Shown: positions 28,049 to 39,443, counted from the stretch's first letter. The stretch is 64,000 nt of DNA from CAWECB01 sp963807465 (GCA_963807465.1 CAWECB010000003.1:62001-126000), one strand, 5' to 3'. Notes: a model not told the origin generated them from the letters alone. Numbers and translations are program-made.

Positions 28049-29875
28049 TTACTCCACGGTAACACTTTTGGCTAGATTCTTGGGCTTATCGATATCCCTT
28101 CCCAATGAATCGGCAAAATAGTAAGCGAACAGATGCAAGGGAATGACTGATAGTATGGGCGTAAGCATCTCCAGGGTCTTAGGAATATATATGACGTCGT
28201 CAACAATGTCCTTTATCTCCTCGTTCCCGATCGTAGCAATGGCTATAACCGGCCCTTTTCTCGCTCTCACCTCTTCGATATTAGAAATCATCTTTTCGTA
28301 AACCGAATCCGAAGGACAAATAGCTATGGTTGGGCAATTCTCATCGACCAAAGCTAAGGGTCCGTGCTTCAATTCCCCTCCGGCCACACCTTCAGCATGA
28401 ACATATGAAATTTCTTTTAATTTCAAAGCCCCCTCAAGGGCGATCGGATAATTGTACTTCCTTCCTATAAACCAGAAATCCCTGTAGTTCTTGTATTTCT
28501 CGGCAATCCTCTTTATTTCCTCTTTCTGGCTCAGCACCTGCTTTGCCAGTTTGGGTAATTCCAAAAGCTCAGAAACGATCCTCTTGCCCATTACGAGAGC
28601 CATATCCCTCTGGCGCCCAAGATAAACGGTAATCATTGCCAAGGTAACCAGTTGTCCTAAGAACGCCTTGGTTGAAGCGACGGCAATTTCGGGCCCGGAG
28701 CGAGTATATATTCCAGCATCGGTTTCCCTTGATTGTGAAGAACCGACAACATTGGTTATTCCAAGAGATAAAACTCCCTTGGCTTTCATTTCCCTTAATG
28801 CGGCAAGAGTATCGGCGGTTTCTCCCGATTGGGAAACAAATATGGCTGCCGTGTTCTTATTTGAAAATCGGTTTCCTATACCTGAATTCCGACCCTATAT
28901 CCGTCTCGGTCGGAATTCCTGCATATTCCTCAAGCATGTATTCCCCGACCTTACAGGCATAATTAGCCGTTCCGCATCCGACGAGCATAATGTTGTCTAT
29001 CTTCCGCAAGTCGTTCTGAACCGATTCCAATCCTCCGAGCTTTACCGTTCCTTCATCCTCTATAATCCTGCCCCTCATCGCGTCACCAATCACATTCGGC
29101 TCTTCCATAATTTCCTTCATCATGAAATGCTTGTACCCTCCTTTCTCTGCCTGCTCGATGTCCCAGTCAATGGTCTCAATTTTCTTATCAGATTTTTTCT
29201 CCTCTTTTAAATATAAAGAATCCATCCTTCTTCAAGACTGCTATCTCCCCGTCGTCCAGGTTGATTATCTGCCTCGTGTGGGTAATGACTGCCGAAGCGT
29301 CGGAAGCGACCAGAAATTCGTCCGCCCCGACTCCGATTATCAAGGGCGAAGACATTCTTGCGGCAATCAGTTTATCCGGTTCGCGAGTAGAGATCACGGC
29401 CAATCCGTAAGTTCCCCTCACGTCTTTTAATGCTTTCTTTACCGCCTCCTCAAGATTATTCTTATAATATTTTTCAATCAAGTGGGCGATTATTTCCGTA
29501 TCCGTTTCGGAATTGAATTCATGGCCCTCTTTAATAAGCTTACTCTTCAGTTCTTTGTAGTTCTCGACTATCCCATTATGTACAACGAATATCTCCCCCT
29601 TGCAGTCGCAATGGGGATGGGCGTTCTCTTCGGTAACGAGCCCGGTCGTAGCCCATCTTGAATGCCCGATGCCTACATTACCTTTGAATTTCTTATCCAC
29701 AAATTCCTTTTCCGTACCTTTCTATCTTTCCAACCCTCCTAAATAGAGACGGTTTGTCCTCTCCCAAAAAGCAAAAACCGTAGCTGTCGTAGCCCCTGTA
29801 TTCAAGCCTCTTCAATCCCGCCAAGAGTATCGGCGGGGCATCTTTTTTTCCGATGTATCCGACTATTCCGCACAT
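28049..29875 (-). CDS. glmS: Glucosamine-fructose-6-phosphate aminotransferase (frameshifts)
   Basis: Makes glucosamine-6-phosphate from fructose-6-phosphate and glutamine. Starts MCGIVGYIG with the N-terminal nucleophile Cys; LEYRGYDSYG, GIGHSRWATTG and GIVENYKELK belong to the glutaminase domain; GCGTANYACKVGEYMLE and SQSRETDAGI to the first SIS domain; HAEGVAGGELKHGPLAL to the second; the C-terminus LAKSVTVE is the canonical NLAKSVTVE tail. Breaks near 29700 and 28860. About 608 residues. Feeds UDP-GlcNAc with the neighbouring nucleotidyltransferase. No GlmM is seen in the window. Confidence 0.94.
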
Positions 29876-29877
29876 AA

Positions 29878-32285
29878 TTATTTGGTGACTATATTAATCA
29901 ACTTATTCGGCACGAAGAAAATCTCTCGTATTTCTTTCCCGTCCAACCATTTCTTAACCTTCTCGTTGCCTTTTGCCATATTCTCCACCTCTTCCCTGGA
30001 AATGTCCATGTCCGCTTCTATCCTGTCTCTCACCTTGCCGTTGACCTGGATTATTAGAACAGCCTTATCTTCTTTGATGAACTTATCATCCGGCTTCGGC
30101 CACTTCTCTTTTAATATGTTTTCTTTGTGCCCGAGGCAAGCCCACAACTCTTCACAAAGATGAGGAGCGAAAGGAGAAAGAAGAACCAGGACCCTTTCGA
30201 TTTCTCTCCTTTCCTAATTCTTTTTTTCTTTCGGAAACAAAATTAATGAATTCCATGAAGAAGGCGACAGGAGTGTTGAATTTCATCTTGTCCAAGTCTT
30301 CGCTCACCTTCTTATTCAGCTTATGTGTCGCCGAAATAACCTCTTTCGAGCTTTCTTTATTATCCTTGCAGTCGCTAAAGATATCCCAGAGCTTTGTCAA
30401 GAATCTGTAAACTCCTTTGACCCCCTGCTCGTTCCATCCTATCGCCTGATCGAATGGTCCCATGAACATTTCATAAGTCCTTAAGGGTATCTGCTCCGAA
30501 TTCTTCAATGATTACTTCCGGACTAATGACGTTTCCTTTGGATTTGCTCATCTTTTGTCCGTCGGGAGCAAGGATCAGCCCCACGTTCCTTAGTTTATAA
30601 AAAGGCTCTTTGGTTGAAACGACCTTGATGTCATACAGGAACTTATGCCAGAAGCGGGAATATAACAAATGCAGAACCGCGTGCTCAGCTCCTCCCACGT
30701 ATAGATCAACCGGCATCCATTTCTTTTCCTTATCTCTACTTACTAACTCCTTCCCATTGTGAGGGTCAAGATATCTTAAATAGTACCAGCAGCTTCCGGC
30801 CCACTGGGGCATGGTATTGGTTTCCCTTTTTGCCGATCCTCCGCATTTCGGACATTTAACATTAACCCAGTCGGAAATCACGGCCAAAGGAGACTCTCCC
30901 GTTCCCGTCGGTTGATATTTTTCCACATAGGGAAGCTTTAATGGTAAATCCTTTTCCGGCACTGGTACCATCCCGCACTTTTCGCAATGGATAATCGGAA
31001 TGGGTTCTCCCCAATACCTTTGCCTCGAAAATACCCAGTCCCTCAGCTTGTAATTGATCTTCTTCTCGGCCTTCTTCCGTTTCTTCAAATATTCGTCCTA
31101 TTTTTTCTCTTCCTTCTTTCGACGAAATCATCAAACTCCTCCGAATTAAATAATGTTCCGTCCTCCGTGAATGCCTTGTTCGTTATCCTTTCCGCCCTTA
31201 ATAACTTCTATGATCGGCAACCCGTATTTTTTGGCAAACTCAAAGTCCCTCTCGTCGTGAGCCGGAACGGCCATGACCGCACCGGTGCCGTAATGGGACA
31301 AAACATAATCGGCGACGAAAGACAGGAATCTCTTTATCCGTTGACCGGATTAACCGCTTTTACTGCCTTTAATCTCAACTCCCGTCTTATCTTTGACTTC
31401 GCTTATCCTCTCCCTCTCGCTTTTATTCTCTGGCTTTTTCAACATATTTTGAAACTTCTTCCCTGTTCTCAATATCCAATTCATCGATCAGCGGATGCTC
31501 GGGAGCCAAAACAAGATAAGTGCAGCCGAACAAGGTATCCATCCTGGTTGTAAAGACGGAAACTTCTTCGGGATAATCGTTGATTGGGAACTTTATCTCC
31601 CAGCCCTCGCTCCTGCCGATCCAGTTCTTCTGCATTTCTTTTATCTTCTCTGGCCAATCGATATCGTTCAGATCCCTCCAATAATTTATCCGCGTAATCA
31701 GTGATTTTCAAAACCCACTGCTCAATGTCTTTCTTTCGTTGTTTCCCCGCACCTCTCGCACTTGCCGTCAATGACCTCTTCATTGGCCAAGCCCGGTCTT
31801 GCAGGACGGACACCAGTTAATGGGAAGCATCTTCTTGTAGGCCAAACCTTCTCAAACAATTTCAGAAATATCCACTGGGTCCACTTGTAATATTCGGGGT
31901 CGGTCGTATTGATTTCCCTGGCCCAGTCATAGCTTAAACCGACCATTTCCATCTGCTTCTTGATATTGCTATATTTTTTGCGGTTGTGATTTCCGGATGG
32001 ATTCCGGTCTTAATGGCGTAGTTTTCTGCGGGTAAGCCGAAAGCATCCCAACCCATGGGATGCAAAACATCGAAACCCTTGGCCCTCTTTACCCTGGCCA
32101 CGATGTCCGTCGCCACATATCCCTTTAAAGTGCCCGACATGGAGACCCTCCCCGGAGGGATAAGGAAACATATCCAAGACGTAAAACTTGGGATTGTTTG
32201 AATCCTCTTCGGTCTTCGTAAGAATTATTCTTTTTCCAATAATTCCTGCCATTTCTTCTCAATTTCCGTAAAATTGTAGTTCCAT
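29878..32285 (-). CDS. leuS: Leucyl-tRNA synthetase (many frameshifts)
   Basis: Class I synthetase of about 800 residues. Signature pieces: YPSGEGLHVGH (HIGH), HPMGWDAFGLPAENYAI, editing domain NDYPEEVSVFTTRMDTLFGCTYLVLAPEHP, RYWGEPIPIIHCEKCG, MSKSKGNVISPE (KMSKS), and the C-terminal VNGKVRDRIEADMDISREEV. At least eight one-base breaks occur between 30.2 and 32.3 kb, the densest stretch in the window. The 5' end is inferred from an ATG at 32285 that, with one base removed, gives a YNFTEIEKKWQELLEKN-type start. Ends 2 nt before glmS. Confidence 0.9.
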
Positions 32286-32288
32286 AGA

Positions 32289-32508
32289 CTACATCAATAA
32301 CGCGGCTGATAAGATCCCCAAAAGGATGCGAAATAACCAAGCCAGACCACCACCAGCAAATCGAGTGTCTATGTTATTGGTTCCGTAAGAGTTTTTTCGG
32401 CAAATGGCTTGAAATAGAAAGTGATTATAAAATAAGGTGTACCCGACGGCGATGCCCGAACAAGATGGCCCTGATTAAATATATTAACTCCCTGCTGATA
32501 ATTTGCAT
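32289..32508 (-). CDS. Small two-helix membrane protein, unknown (one frameshift)
   Basis: An ATG at 32508 starts MQIISRELIYLIRAILFG; a one-base shift near 32450 continues as IAVGYTLFYNHF... and ends ...LAWLFRILLGILSAALLM before TAG at 32289, 4 nt before the leuS start. About 73 residues with hydrophobic ends. No family recognised. It is supported by fit to the gap, codon use and the hydrophobic pattern only. Confidence 0.45.
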
Positions 32509-32560
32509 ATCATTTGAATATCAAAGAGAATACCATAAAACGAAAGGGGCTGTTAAGCGC

Positions 32561-33372
32561 CTAAATGTTGAAAAGATTCTTAGCGTTTTTCGAGGCGATT
32601 TCTTCAATCTCCCCTTTCGATTTTCTTAATCTTCTCTATTTCCTCAATAATCAGTTTTAAGGCAAAAGGATTATTCCTTTCCTCAAATCCGGGAGGGGAA
32701 AGGTACGGGCAGTCGGTTTCAATCAAGGATTATTTCCAAAGGAATCTATCTCTATCAACTCTTTTAATCCATCTTGAATATTATTCCGTTAATTCCGATA
32801 TACAATCCCAGAGAAAGAAACCTTTCCATTTCAAAAATGTTACCCGGTGAAGCAATGAAAACTCGCCTTGATTTTCCTTTTCGACAAAATGGTAAACAAA
32901 TCCTCGAAAGCGGTTCGGCAATGGATGATAACCGGGTAGATTCAATTCTTCCGCTAGATCGAGATGCTTTCGAATATTCTTTTTTGCTCTTTCTTGAATA
33001 ATTCCTTTTTTGCCTGTTGCCTTCGGCCGTACCAATAATCAAGCCCGCACTCTCCTATCGCCACAACTTTTTCTGACTTGGCCAGTTCTTTGTATTTCGG
33101 ATAATCAAATTCCTTTTCCAAGAAGCTTTCCGCTTCCCTTGAATATCTTTTATTCTTCAGAAACTCCGAATCAATGTTTAAAGGATGCAATACCGATAGA
33201 AGCAAAAACATCCGGAATGGTTATTCGGCTATATCTGACGGCTTTTTTCGAGCTTTGAAATTGGTTCCCACATTAATCATCCCTATGCCCGCCTTCAAGC
33301 ATCTTGAATTAATTCATCCCTGTCTTTTTCGAATTCAAGGAAATTAAGATGGGCGTGAGTATCAAATATCAT
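32561..33372 (-). CDS. TatD-family metal-dependent hydrolase (many frameshifts)
   Basis: Begins MIFDTHAHLNFLEFEKDRDE, the TatD metal motif DTHAHL. Other pieces: FASIGIHPLNI-like, VVAIGECGLDYWYG, GNIFEMERFLSLGLYIGINGIIF and a C-terminal IASKNAKNLFNI before TAG. At least six one-base breaks are needed. Length about 265 residues, usual for the family, which acts as 3'-5' exonuclease or D-aminoacyl-tRNA deacylase-like enzymes. Its ATG overlaps the metG TGA. The metG-tatD pairing is a common bacterial arrangement and supports the call. Confidence 0.8.
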
Positions 33373-34827
33373 GTCCTCGGGAATAGAGATTCTCCCTTCT
33401 TAACATTGAACATTCCTTCCCTCTCTCCCAGTTGTTCTCTTATCTTTTACGACGTCTCGGGCAAGAACGGCTCTATCATTTCCGAAATATTGATCAAGGA
33501 GTATAGAAGGTTGGAAAAAACTTCTTTTTGCTTTTTTGCGTCTTTTATATCCCACGGCTTTTCGACGTCTATGTATTTATCGCACAAGGAAACCAATTCC
33601 CAGACATTCGAAAGAGTTTCGTTGAAATATAAAAAATTAAGTTCGAAACTTCTCTTTCGCCTCTTCAACTTCATTGATGTAAAATCGTTCGGCTTGATCT
33701 TAAAATCCTTGTTAAGTCCCGCTTTTTCTACCATGGCAACAGTCCTTGCGAACAGATTGCCCAATCCGCTCGCCAAATCGGAATTATATCTCTTCTCGAA
33801 TTTATCAAATGAAAAATCTCCATCTCCCAAGGCTGGTATTTCCCTCAAAAGGAAATACCTTACTCCGTCAGTCCCATATTTGTTGACAACCTCGAAAGGA
33901 TCGATGACGTTGCCGATACTCTTGCTCATCTTTTCTCCATTAACAGTAACGTACCCATGGACGAAAAGAGCGCTAGGCAAATTCAATCCCGCGGACAGGA
34001 GCATGGCCGGCCAATAAACCGCATGGAACCTTATTATCCCCTTTCCAATCACATGGAGCCTATTGTCGCTTTCCTGCCAGAACTTCTTAAACTGGCTCTC
34101 GTCATTTCCTCCGAATCCCAAAGCATTGATGTAATTGGATAAAGCGTCAAACCAGACCCATATCTTTTGTGATGGGTCACCAGGCACGTCTATGCCCCAG
34201 CCTCTCGCTCTTTCTGAAGAGCGAGAAATGCAGAAATCCTGAAGCCCCGAATTTATGAAGCTCAATATTTCGTTCTTCCTAGTCTCCGGGATTATCTTCA
34301 ACTCTCCGCTTTCGACTCAGTTCTTTCAGTTTGTCTTCGTAATCGGACAATCTGAAGAAATAGTTTTCTTCTTCGACTATCTCAGGCCTCGTCTTGTGCT
34401 CCGGACACAGCCCGTCCTCCAGCTCTTCCTCCTTGTAAAACTCTTCGCACCCCACGCAATAGAGCCCCCGATACTTCTTCTTGTAAATATCCTTCTCGCA
34501 CATCTTCCATAATTTCTGCGCCCCGATAATATGCCTCTTTTCCGTGGTACGGATGAAATCATCAATAGAAATATTCAGAGACTTCTCCAAATCTGAAAAC
34601 TTGTTCGTATTGTTTTTAACGAGAGCTTCGACGCTGATTCCTTCCTTCTCTGCCCTCTGCACGTTCTTTAAGCTGTTTTCGTCACTCCCGGACAAGAAAA
34701 AAACCTCGTCCCCTCTCAAGCGATGGTGTCTCGCCAGCACGTCGGCCTGCACGAATTCCAGAGCGTGGCCAAGATGGGGCGCGGCATTGACGTAAGGAAT
34801 CGATGTTGAAATAAAAACAGTTTTCAT
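33369..34827 (-). CDS. metG: Methionyl-tRNA synthetase (frameshifts)
   Basis: Class I synthetase. STSIPYVNAAPHLGHALEF carries the HLGH (HIGH) motif; the zinc knuckle is CVGCEEFYKEEELEDGLCPEH; GYVTVNGEKMSKSIGNVIDP carries KMSKS; FSFDKFEKRYNSDLASGLGN starts the anticodon helix bundle. Breaks near 34290 and 33450; the true C-terminus is IREQLGEREGMFNVKKG... ending at 33369. About 485 residues, without the extra C-terminal EMAP domain. The frame opens at 34914 but the family start MKTVFISTSIPY is at 34827. Confidence 0.93.
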
Positions 34828-34828
34828 G

Positions 34829-35848
34829 CTAATCAGATATTTTTTTCCTGTTAAAGTAATCTCTCGAGAGTTCGAACAATATTCCGGCGAAAGGTATGGC
34901 GAGGATTGCTCCAACCACTCCTCCGAGCGTGCCCCCTACAAGTATCGAGGCTAAAACCAGCACATTCGGAAGGCCGGTTATCTTCTTGGTCAAGACTGGT
35001 GTTAAGATATTACTTTCTATCTGCTGGATGATTATCGAGAATATCAAGACGAGAACGACCTTACTCCACGAATCAAGAACGGCCACAAGCATTAAAATGA
35101 GACCTGCCACCAGGGGTCCGAAAACGGGCACAAAATTCAGAAGGCCGGTGAGAAGCGCCAAAGCGAGAGAGAATTTGACTTTCAAAAATACGCACATGAG
35201 GAAGGTCATCAAAGATACGGCGATGGCACAAACCACTCTCGAGCCGAACCAGGCGACGACATGGTCCTGGCTCCTCTGCCACCTCCTCAAAACTTCTTCT
35301 TCGAAGCTTTTGGGAGAAACCGCCTTGATGGCTTTAACGATATCTTTTTCCTCTATCGACATGAACAATGCCAAAGCAAAGACCGTTATGCCTCCGAAGA
35401 TGCTACCGAATACCGCCGAGATGATGCCCAAAATGTTCGAAGACACCTTGATGAGGCTGCCCTGGAGATTTGCGTTCAAAGAGGCCACATCCTGGAACGA
35501 ATTAATCCCTATTTGGTTTAACAATAGTGGCACCTTGTTGAAATAGTCCGAAAAATTAACACTGAAATACTGAACTTCCATCATCAAAGGCGGAACAAGG
35601 ATATAGACCACGGCACCGAAAAGTATTATCAGGGAAAAATATACCAGAACCGCGCCTATTGACCTCGGTATTTTCCTCTTTTCCAAACTGTGTATCCACG
35701 GATTCAAAAGTATCGAGATGATCAAGGCCAAGACCATCCACGCCAAGACGCTCCTTATGAGGTAAAGGATGTAAAAAAGGAGCGCGACCAAAAAGACCTT
35801 GAATATGGCTTTCCAGGCTACATCAATCATTGTCACTGGCTGTTTCAT
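34829..35848 (-). CDS. AI-2E family transporter (UPF0118)
   Basis: 339 residues with about eight membrane segments. The family pattern is clear: ALIISILLNPWIHSLEKRKIPRSIGAVLVY near the N-terminus, long amphipathic region with LLLNQIGINSF, then GLLNFVPVFGPLVAGLILM and NILTPVLTKKITGLPNVLVL. Members export AI-2 or act as ion/proton antiporters; the substrate here is unknown. Overlaps the upstream M16 gene by 4 bp and ends 1 nt before metG. Confidence 0.88.
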   Translation of the reverse strand: MKQPVTMIDVAWKAIFKVFLVALLFYILYLIRSVLAWMVLALIISILLNPWIHSLEKRKIPRSIGAVLVYFSLIILFGAVVYILVPPLMMEVQYFSVNFSDYFNKVPLLLNQIGINSFQDVASLNANLQGSLIKVSSNILGIISAVFGSIFGGITVFALALFMSIEEKDIVKAIKAVSPKSFEEEVLRRWQRSQDHVVAWFGSRVVCAIAVSLMTFLMCVFLKVKFSLALALLTGLLNFVPVFGPLVAGLILMLVAVLDSWSKVVLVLIFSIIIQQIESNILTPVLTKKITGLPNVLVLASILVGGTLGGVVGAILAIPFAGILFELSRDYFNRKKISD

Positions 35849-37110
35849 AATTTTAATCGCTTTTTAAATTGGTCTTCGTCTTCAAAAGGCCCTATCACGG
35901 CCATGTTCAATTTATCGTTCTTGAAAATATCTCTTGCCACTCTCATAATATCTCCACTCTTCACCTTGTCAACCTTTTTGAATATTTTTTCGATTGACAA
36001 TATTTCATTCTTCAAAAGCTCCTGGGTTCCATAGAATGAAGCTTGGGCGTCGGAAGATTCAAGCCCCAAAACCATCTTCCCTTTTACGTAGTCCTTGGCT
36101 TTCTTGAGTTCCTTGTCCGAGACTTTGGTCTTCGTCAATTTCTTGTATTCTTTGAGGATGGTTTCTATCACTTTAAAAATTTTATTCGTATCCACCCCGG
36201 CAAACGTAACGAGGGCTCCTGTATCGGTATCAGATTGGTTGTAGGTTCTGACATAATAGGCGGCACCAAGCTTCTCCCTCACTTCGATGAATAGCCTCGA
36301 ACTCATCATGCCGCCCAATACCACTCCCATGATATCCATGACATACTTGTCCTTGTGGAAAGTATCGTATCCCCTCACGCCCAGAGCTAGATTGGCCTGG
36401 CCGGTCTTTTTATGCATCAACGACACTTGGGGCTCTATCTGCTTCTCGATGACTTTGGGTTTGTCTTTGGATTTGGTCGTCTTTATCTTCGAGAAATATG
36501 CCTTAACCTTGTTAATAGCCGCTTCCTTTTTGAGATTCCCGGCAACGCAGATGACGGTATTTCCCGAGACATACTGGGAATTGATGTAATCCATTATCTG
36601 ATCCCTTTTAATATTCGACACGGTTTCCTTCGTCCCAGCCGTATCCCAGCCAGCCGGCTGGTCTCCGTATAAGACCGTCTTCCATAATTCGTCTATGTAC
36701 ATCATGGGATTATCCATGTACATATTTATTTCTTCGATGATAACCCCTCTTTCCTTCTCTATTTCTTCCGCGGGAATCTTCGAACTTAAGAATATGTCCG
36801 AAACCCAATCCAGGGCAATATCGAAATGAGTGGCATCGACTTTGGCGTAATATCCCGTATATTCTTCACCGGTAAAAGCGTTGTAATCCCCTCCAACCTT
36901 GTCTAACACTTCAGCGACGTCCATTGGCTTTTTCCTCTTCTTCGTTCCCTTGAAAAGCATATGCTCCAAGAAATGCGAAATCCCCGAAATCTCCCTTTCT
37001 TCGTATTTCGAACCAGTCTTGACCATTACCAAAACCGTAGTCGCTTTAGTTTCCTTCTGCGGAACAGTGATAATCCTCAAACCATTTTTAAGCGTTGTTT
37101 TTGAAAACAT
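35845..37110 (-). CDS. M16-family zinc metallopeptidase
   Basis: 421 residues, the usual size for bacterial processing-peptidase-like M16B proteins. The inverted zinc motif HFLEHMLFKG (HxxEH) is present and the distal Glu is in GVIIEEINMYMDNP. The C-terminal half contains GVRGYDTFHKDKYVMDIMGVVLGG and the Arg/Tyr pair region (RLFIEVREKLGAAYYVRTYN). Unlike two-subunit systems only one gene is present, so it may form homodimers. Its start overlaps the upstream membrane coiled-coil gene by 23 bp. Confidence 0.92.
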   Translation of the reverse strand: MFSKTTLKNGLRIITVPQKETKATTVLVMVKTGSKYEEREISGISHFLEHMLFKGTKKRKKPMDVAEVLDKVGGDYNAFTGEEYTGYYAKVDATHFDIALDWVSDIFLSSKIPAEEIEKERGVIIEEINMYMDNPMMYIDELWKTVLYGDQPAGWDTAGTKETVSNIKRDQIMDYINSQYVSGNTVICVAGNLKKEAAINKVKAYFSKIKTTKSKDKPKVIEKQIEPQVSLMHKKTGQANLALGVRGYDTFHKDKYVMDIMGVVLGGMMSSRLFIEVREKLGAAYYVRTYNQSDTDTGALVTFAGVDTNKIFKVIETILKEYKKLTKTKVSDKELKKAKDYVKGKMVLGLESSDAQASFYGTQELLKNEILSIEKIFKKVDKVKSGDIMRVARDIFKNDKLNMAVIGPFEDEDQFKKRLKL

Positions 37111-38116
37111 CTTCTCCTTTTAATTCTTTAATCTCTTTTTTAAGCTCGACCATCTTCATCTCCCTATTTAAGGTAAGGTTGAAGAACTTTTCCAATTCCG
37201 CCACTCTTTTCTCAAGCTCTTCCTTCGACCTCTCCGAGTCTCTCCTCGAAATATAGATTTGTTCCGAAGCCTTGTTTAAATTCTCGGCCATATTAACAAA
37301 TTCCTTGTCGAGACTGCCGGTCGTGAATATGGCCCTTTCTCCCTTAGGCAGTTCCGTGGCAAAACTCTCTATCTCAAAGAAAGAATCCGAAAGATAGGAG
37401 AATAGTATCTGGTTGATGATGAAAGTCATGACAAGTCCGATCATGGAAATCGTAATGATGTTCGACTGGACTGGATAGATACAGGCGAGAACAATCAAGA
37501 CTGTGATAAAGGGCACGAGGAAAAGGAAATAGAACTTGGTGCCTATTCCCGATAGTTCGACATCCTCTATCTTCTCGTTCCTTTCGACTAAAATCCTTCT
37601 ACACTCCTTGAGCATGGGAAACATCGACTGCTGGCAGAAAAAGCTGGCGAAGGCCGTCATGAAAAACAAGGCCAGTAAACCGGCTATGGCAATGACCAGG
37701 GCGTCATAAACAGACGTACCGTTGATCCAAACCGTAAAAAGCACGAGGACGATTAATGTTATTCCAGCAATAAGACTATTGGGTAGGGTTTCTTTACACA
37801 GAGAAACCATGGCATAAAAAGTCTTCTCCACTTCTTCCGTGGAAATCCCGTTCTTCAATCCTTTCTCATCCAAGTTCCTGTTGATGGTCTTGATATCTCT
37901 CGTTCCCCAGAATCCCGCCCCGCCGTATCTTATGACCATCAAGATGAGAACCATCAAAATGAATAAAGGCAAGGCTACACTAAAGGCCCCTTTGGCTCCT
38001 GTCTCCTTGAAAGGAGCCATCACGAGAACGAGGAAGTAGGCGAAGGCTGCGCAAAGAAGCCCCCAGCCGACAATGGGAAACAATACTCTAAGCGTATACG
38101 GAATCTTAATTCTCAT
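37088..38116 (-). CDS. Membrane protein with C-terminal coiled coil, unknown
   Basis: 342 residues. Six or so hydrophobic segments between residues 8 and 245 (for example IVGWGLLCAAFAYFLVLVM, IAGITLIVLVLFTVW, FLVPFITVLIVLACIY). The C-terminal 70 residues form a charged coiled coil (SERSKEELEKRVAELEKFFNL...ELKKEIKELKGED). This topology, membrane block then cytoplasmic coiled coil, occurs in sensor-like or cyclase-associated proteins, but no catalytic domain is present. No family recognised. The last codons overlap the M16 start. Confidence 0.7.
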   Translation of the reverse strand: MRIKIPYTLRVLFPIVGWGLLCAAFAYFLVLVMAPFKETGAKGAFSVALPLFILMVLILMVIRYGGAGFWGTRDIKTINRNLDEKGLKNGISTEEVEKTFYAMVSLCKETLPNSLIAGITLIVLVLFTVWINGTSVYDALVIAIAGLLALFFMTAFASFFCQQSMFPMLKECRRILVERNEKIEDVELSGIGTKFYFLFLVPFITVLIVLACIYPVQSNIITISMIGLVMTFIINQILFSYLSDSFFEIESFATELPKGERAIFTTGSLDKEFVNMAENLNKASEQIYISRRDSERSKEELEKRVAELEKFFNLTLNREMKMVELKKEIKELKGEDVFKNNA

Positions 38117-39443
38117 ATATTGCCTCTTTTAATATCTGGACCAAATTTTCTATCTTGACCCTTATCTGCTTCATGGTGTCCCTGTTCCTTACGGTGACAT
38201 CGTCATTGGTAAGGGTGTCGAAATCGATCGTGACGGCGAAGGGAGTGCCGATTTCGTCATGTCTCCTGTATCTCCTGCCAATCGCTCCCACTTCATCGTA
38301 TTCGCAAGCGAAATTCTTCTTTAACATTTCGTAGACCTCCCTGGCCTTATTAGTAATGTCTTCTTTATTCTTGACCAGAGGAAGGATAGCGATTTTAACC
38401 GGAGCAAGCTTCTTATCAATCCTTAAGAGCGTCTCAATCTCCTTGGTCGATTCGGTGGTGGTGGTCCTTCCTCCTTCTATTTCTTCATAGGCATCGCATA
38501 AAACGGCGAGGAATACTCTTTCGACTCCACAGGACGGTTCGATAACATAAGGAATAAATCTCTCTTTGGTTTGTTCGTCAAAATACGTAAGGTCAACTCC
38601 GGAGAATTTCTGATGCTGTTTCAAGTCGTAATCGCTTCTGCTTGCAATCCCCTCTATTTCCGACCAGCCGATGGGGAATTTGTATTCGATGTCAACGCAA
38701 CCCTTGGCATAATGAGCCAATTCTTCCTTGTCATGCTTCCTGGCCCTTAAATTTTCTTTCTTGATTCCCAATACTTCAACATACCATCTCATCCTCTCAT
38801 CAACCCAATTATCGAAGAATTCCTCATCTTCGGTTCCCGGGTGGACGAAATATTCCATTTCCATCTGCTCGAACTCCCTCATCCTAAAGATGAAGTTGCC
38901 GGGAGTAATTTCATTCCTAAACGCCTTCCCTATCTGGGCGATGCCGAAAGGAAGCTTGACCCTCTGCGTATCAATGATATTTTTGTAGTTAAGGAAAATT
39001 CCCTGGGCCGTTTCGGGCCTTAGGTATGCGATCGAAGCGTTGTCCTCCACTGGACCGATAAAGGTTCTGAACATGAGATTGAAGTTCCTCGGCGCCATCA
39101 TCTTGCATCCGCATTCCGGGCATTCGTTTGGATTATCCAAATGATCGGCCCTGAATCTCTTATGACAGCCGGTGCATTCGGATAGAGGATCCGTGAAATT
39201 GCTTGTGTGGCCGGAAGCTTCCCAGGCTTTAGGATTTATAATTATTGAACTGTCGAGACCGAGGATATCTTCTCTGTTTTGGACCATGAATTTCCACCAT
39301 GATTCCTTGATGTTCTTTTTGAGTTCGACTCCTAAAGGTCCGAAGTCGTAAAATCCGCCCAATCCGCCGTAAATATCCGAAGACTGGAAGACGAATCCCT
39401 TCCTTTTCGCGAACGATACTATTTTTTCAAATCCGTTTTCCAT
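38106..39443 (-). CDS. glyS: Glycyl-tRNA synthetase (dimeric type)
   Basis: Class II synthetase, 445 residues. FAKRKGFVFQSSDIYGGLGGFYDFGPLGVELK is the diagnostic N-terminal block; a Cys4 zinc site CTGCHKRFRAD...CPECGCKM follows; LRPETAQGIFLNYKN and FRNEITPGNFIFRMREFEQMEMEYF are motif 2 blocks; EPSCGVERVFLAVLCD is motif 3; the anticodon domain ends the protein. This is the alpha2 form found in archaea, eukaryotes and some bacteria. Overlaps the following membrane gene by 11 bp. Confidence 0.96.
   Translation of the reverse strand: MENGFEKIVSFAKRKGFVFQSSDIYGGLGGFYDFGPLGVELKKNIKESWWKFMVQNREDILGLDSSIIINPKAWEASGHTSNFTDPLSECTGCHKRFRADHLDNPNECPECGCKMMAPRNFNLMFRTFIGPVEDNASIAYLRPETAQGIFLNYKNIIDTQRVKLPFGIAQIGKAFRNEITPGNFIFRMREFEQMEMEYFVHPGTEDEEFFDNWVDERMRWYVEVLGIKKENLRARKHDKEELAHYAKGCVDIEYKFPIGWSEIEGIASRSDYDLKQHQKFSGVDLTYFDEQTKERFIPYVIEPSCGVERVFLAVLCDAYEEIEGGRTTTTESTKEIETLLRIDKKLAPVKIAILPLVKNKEDITNKAREVYEMLKKNFACEYDEVGAIGRRYRRHDEIGTPFAVTIDFDTLTNDDVTVRNRDTMKQIRVKIENLVQILKEAIYEN

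Noticed and set aside
32764..33042. Short overlapping ORFs on both strands
   Set aside because: They are pieces of tatD broken by indels and their shadows.
34504..34512. Programmed frameshifting as a general explanation for the split genes
   Set aside because: Breaks occur at varied positions, many not at slippery heptamers, and in genes where no family member is recoded.
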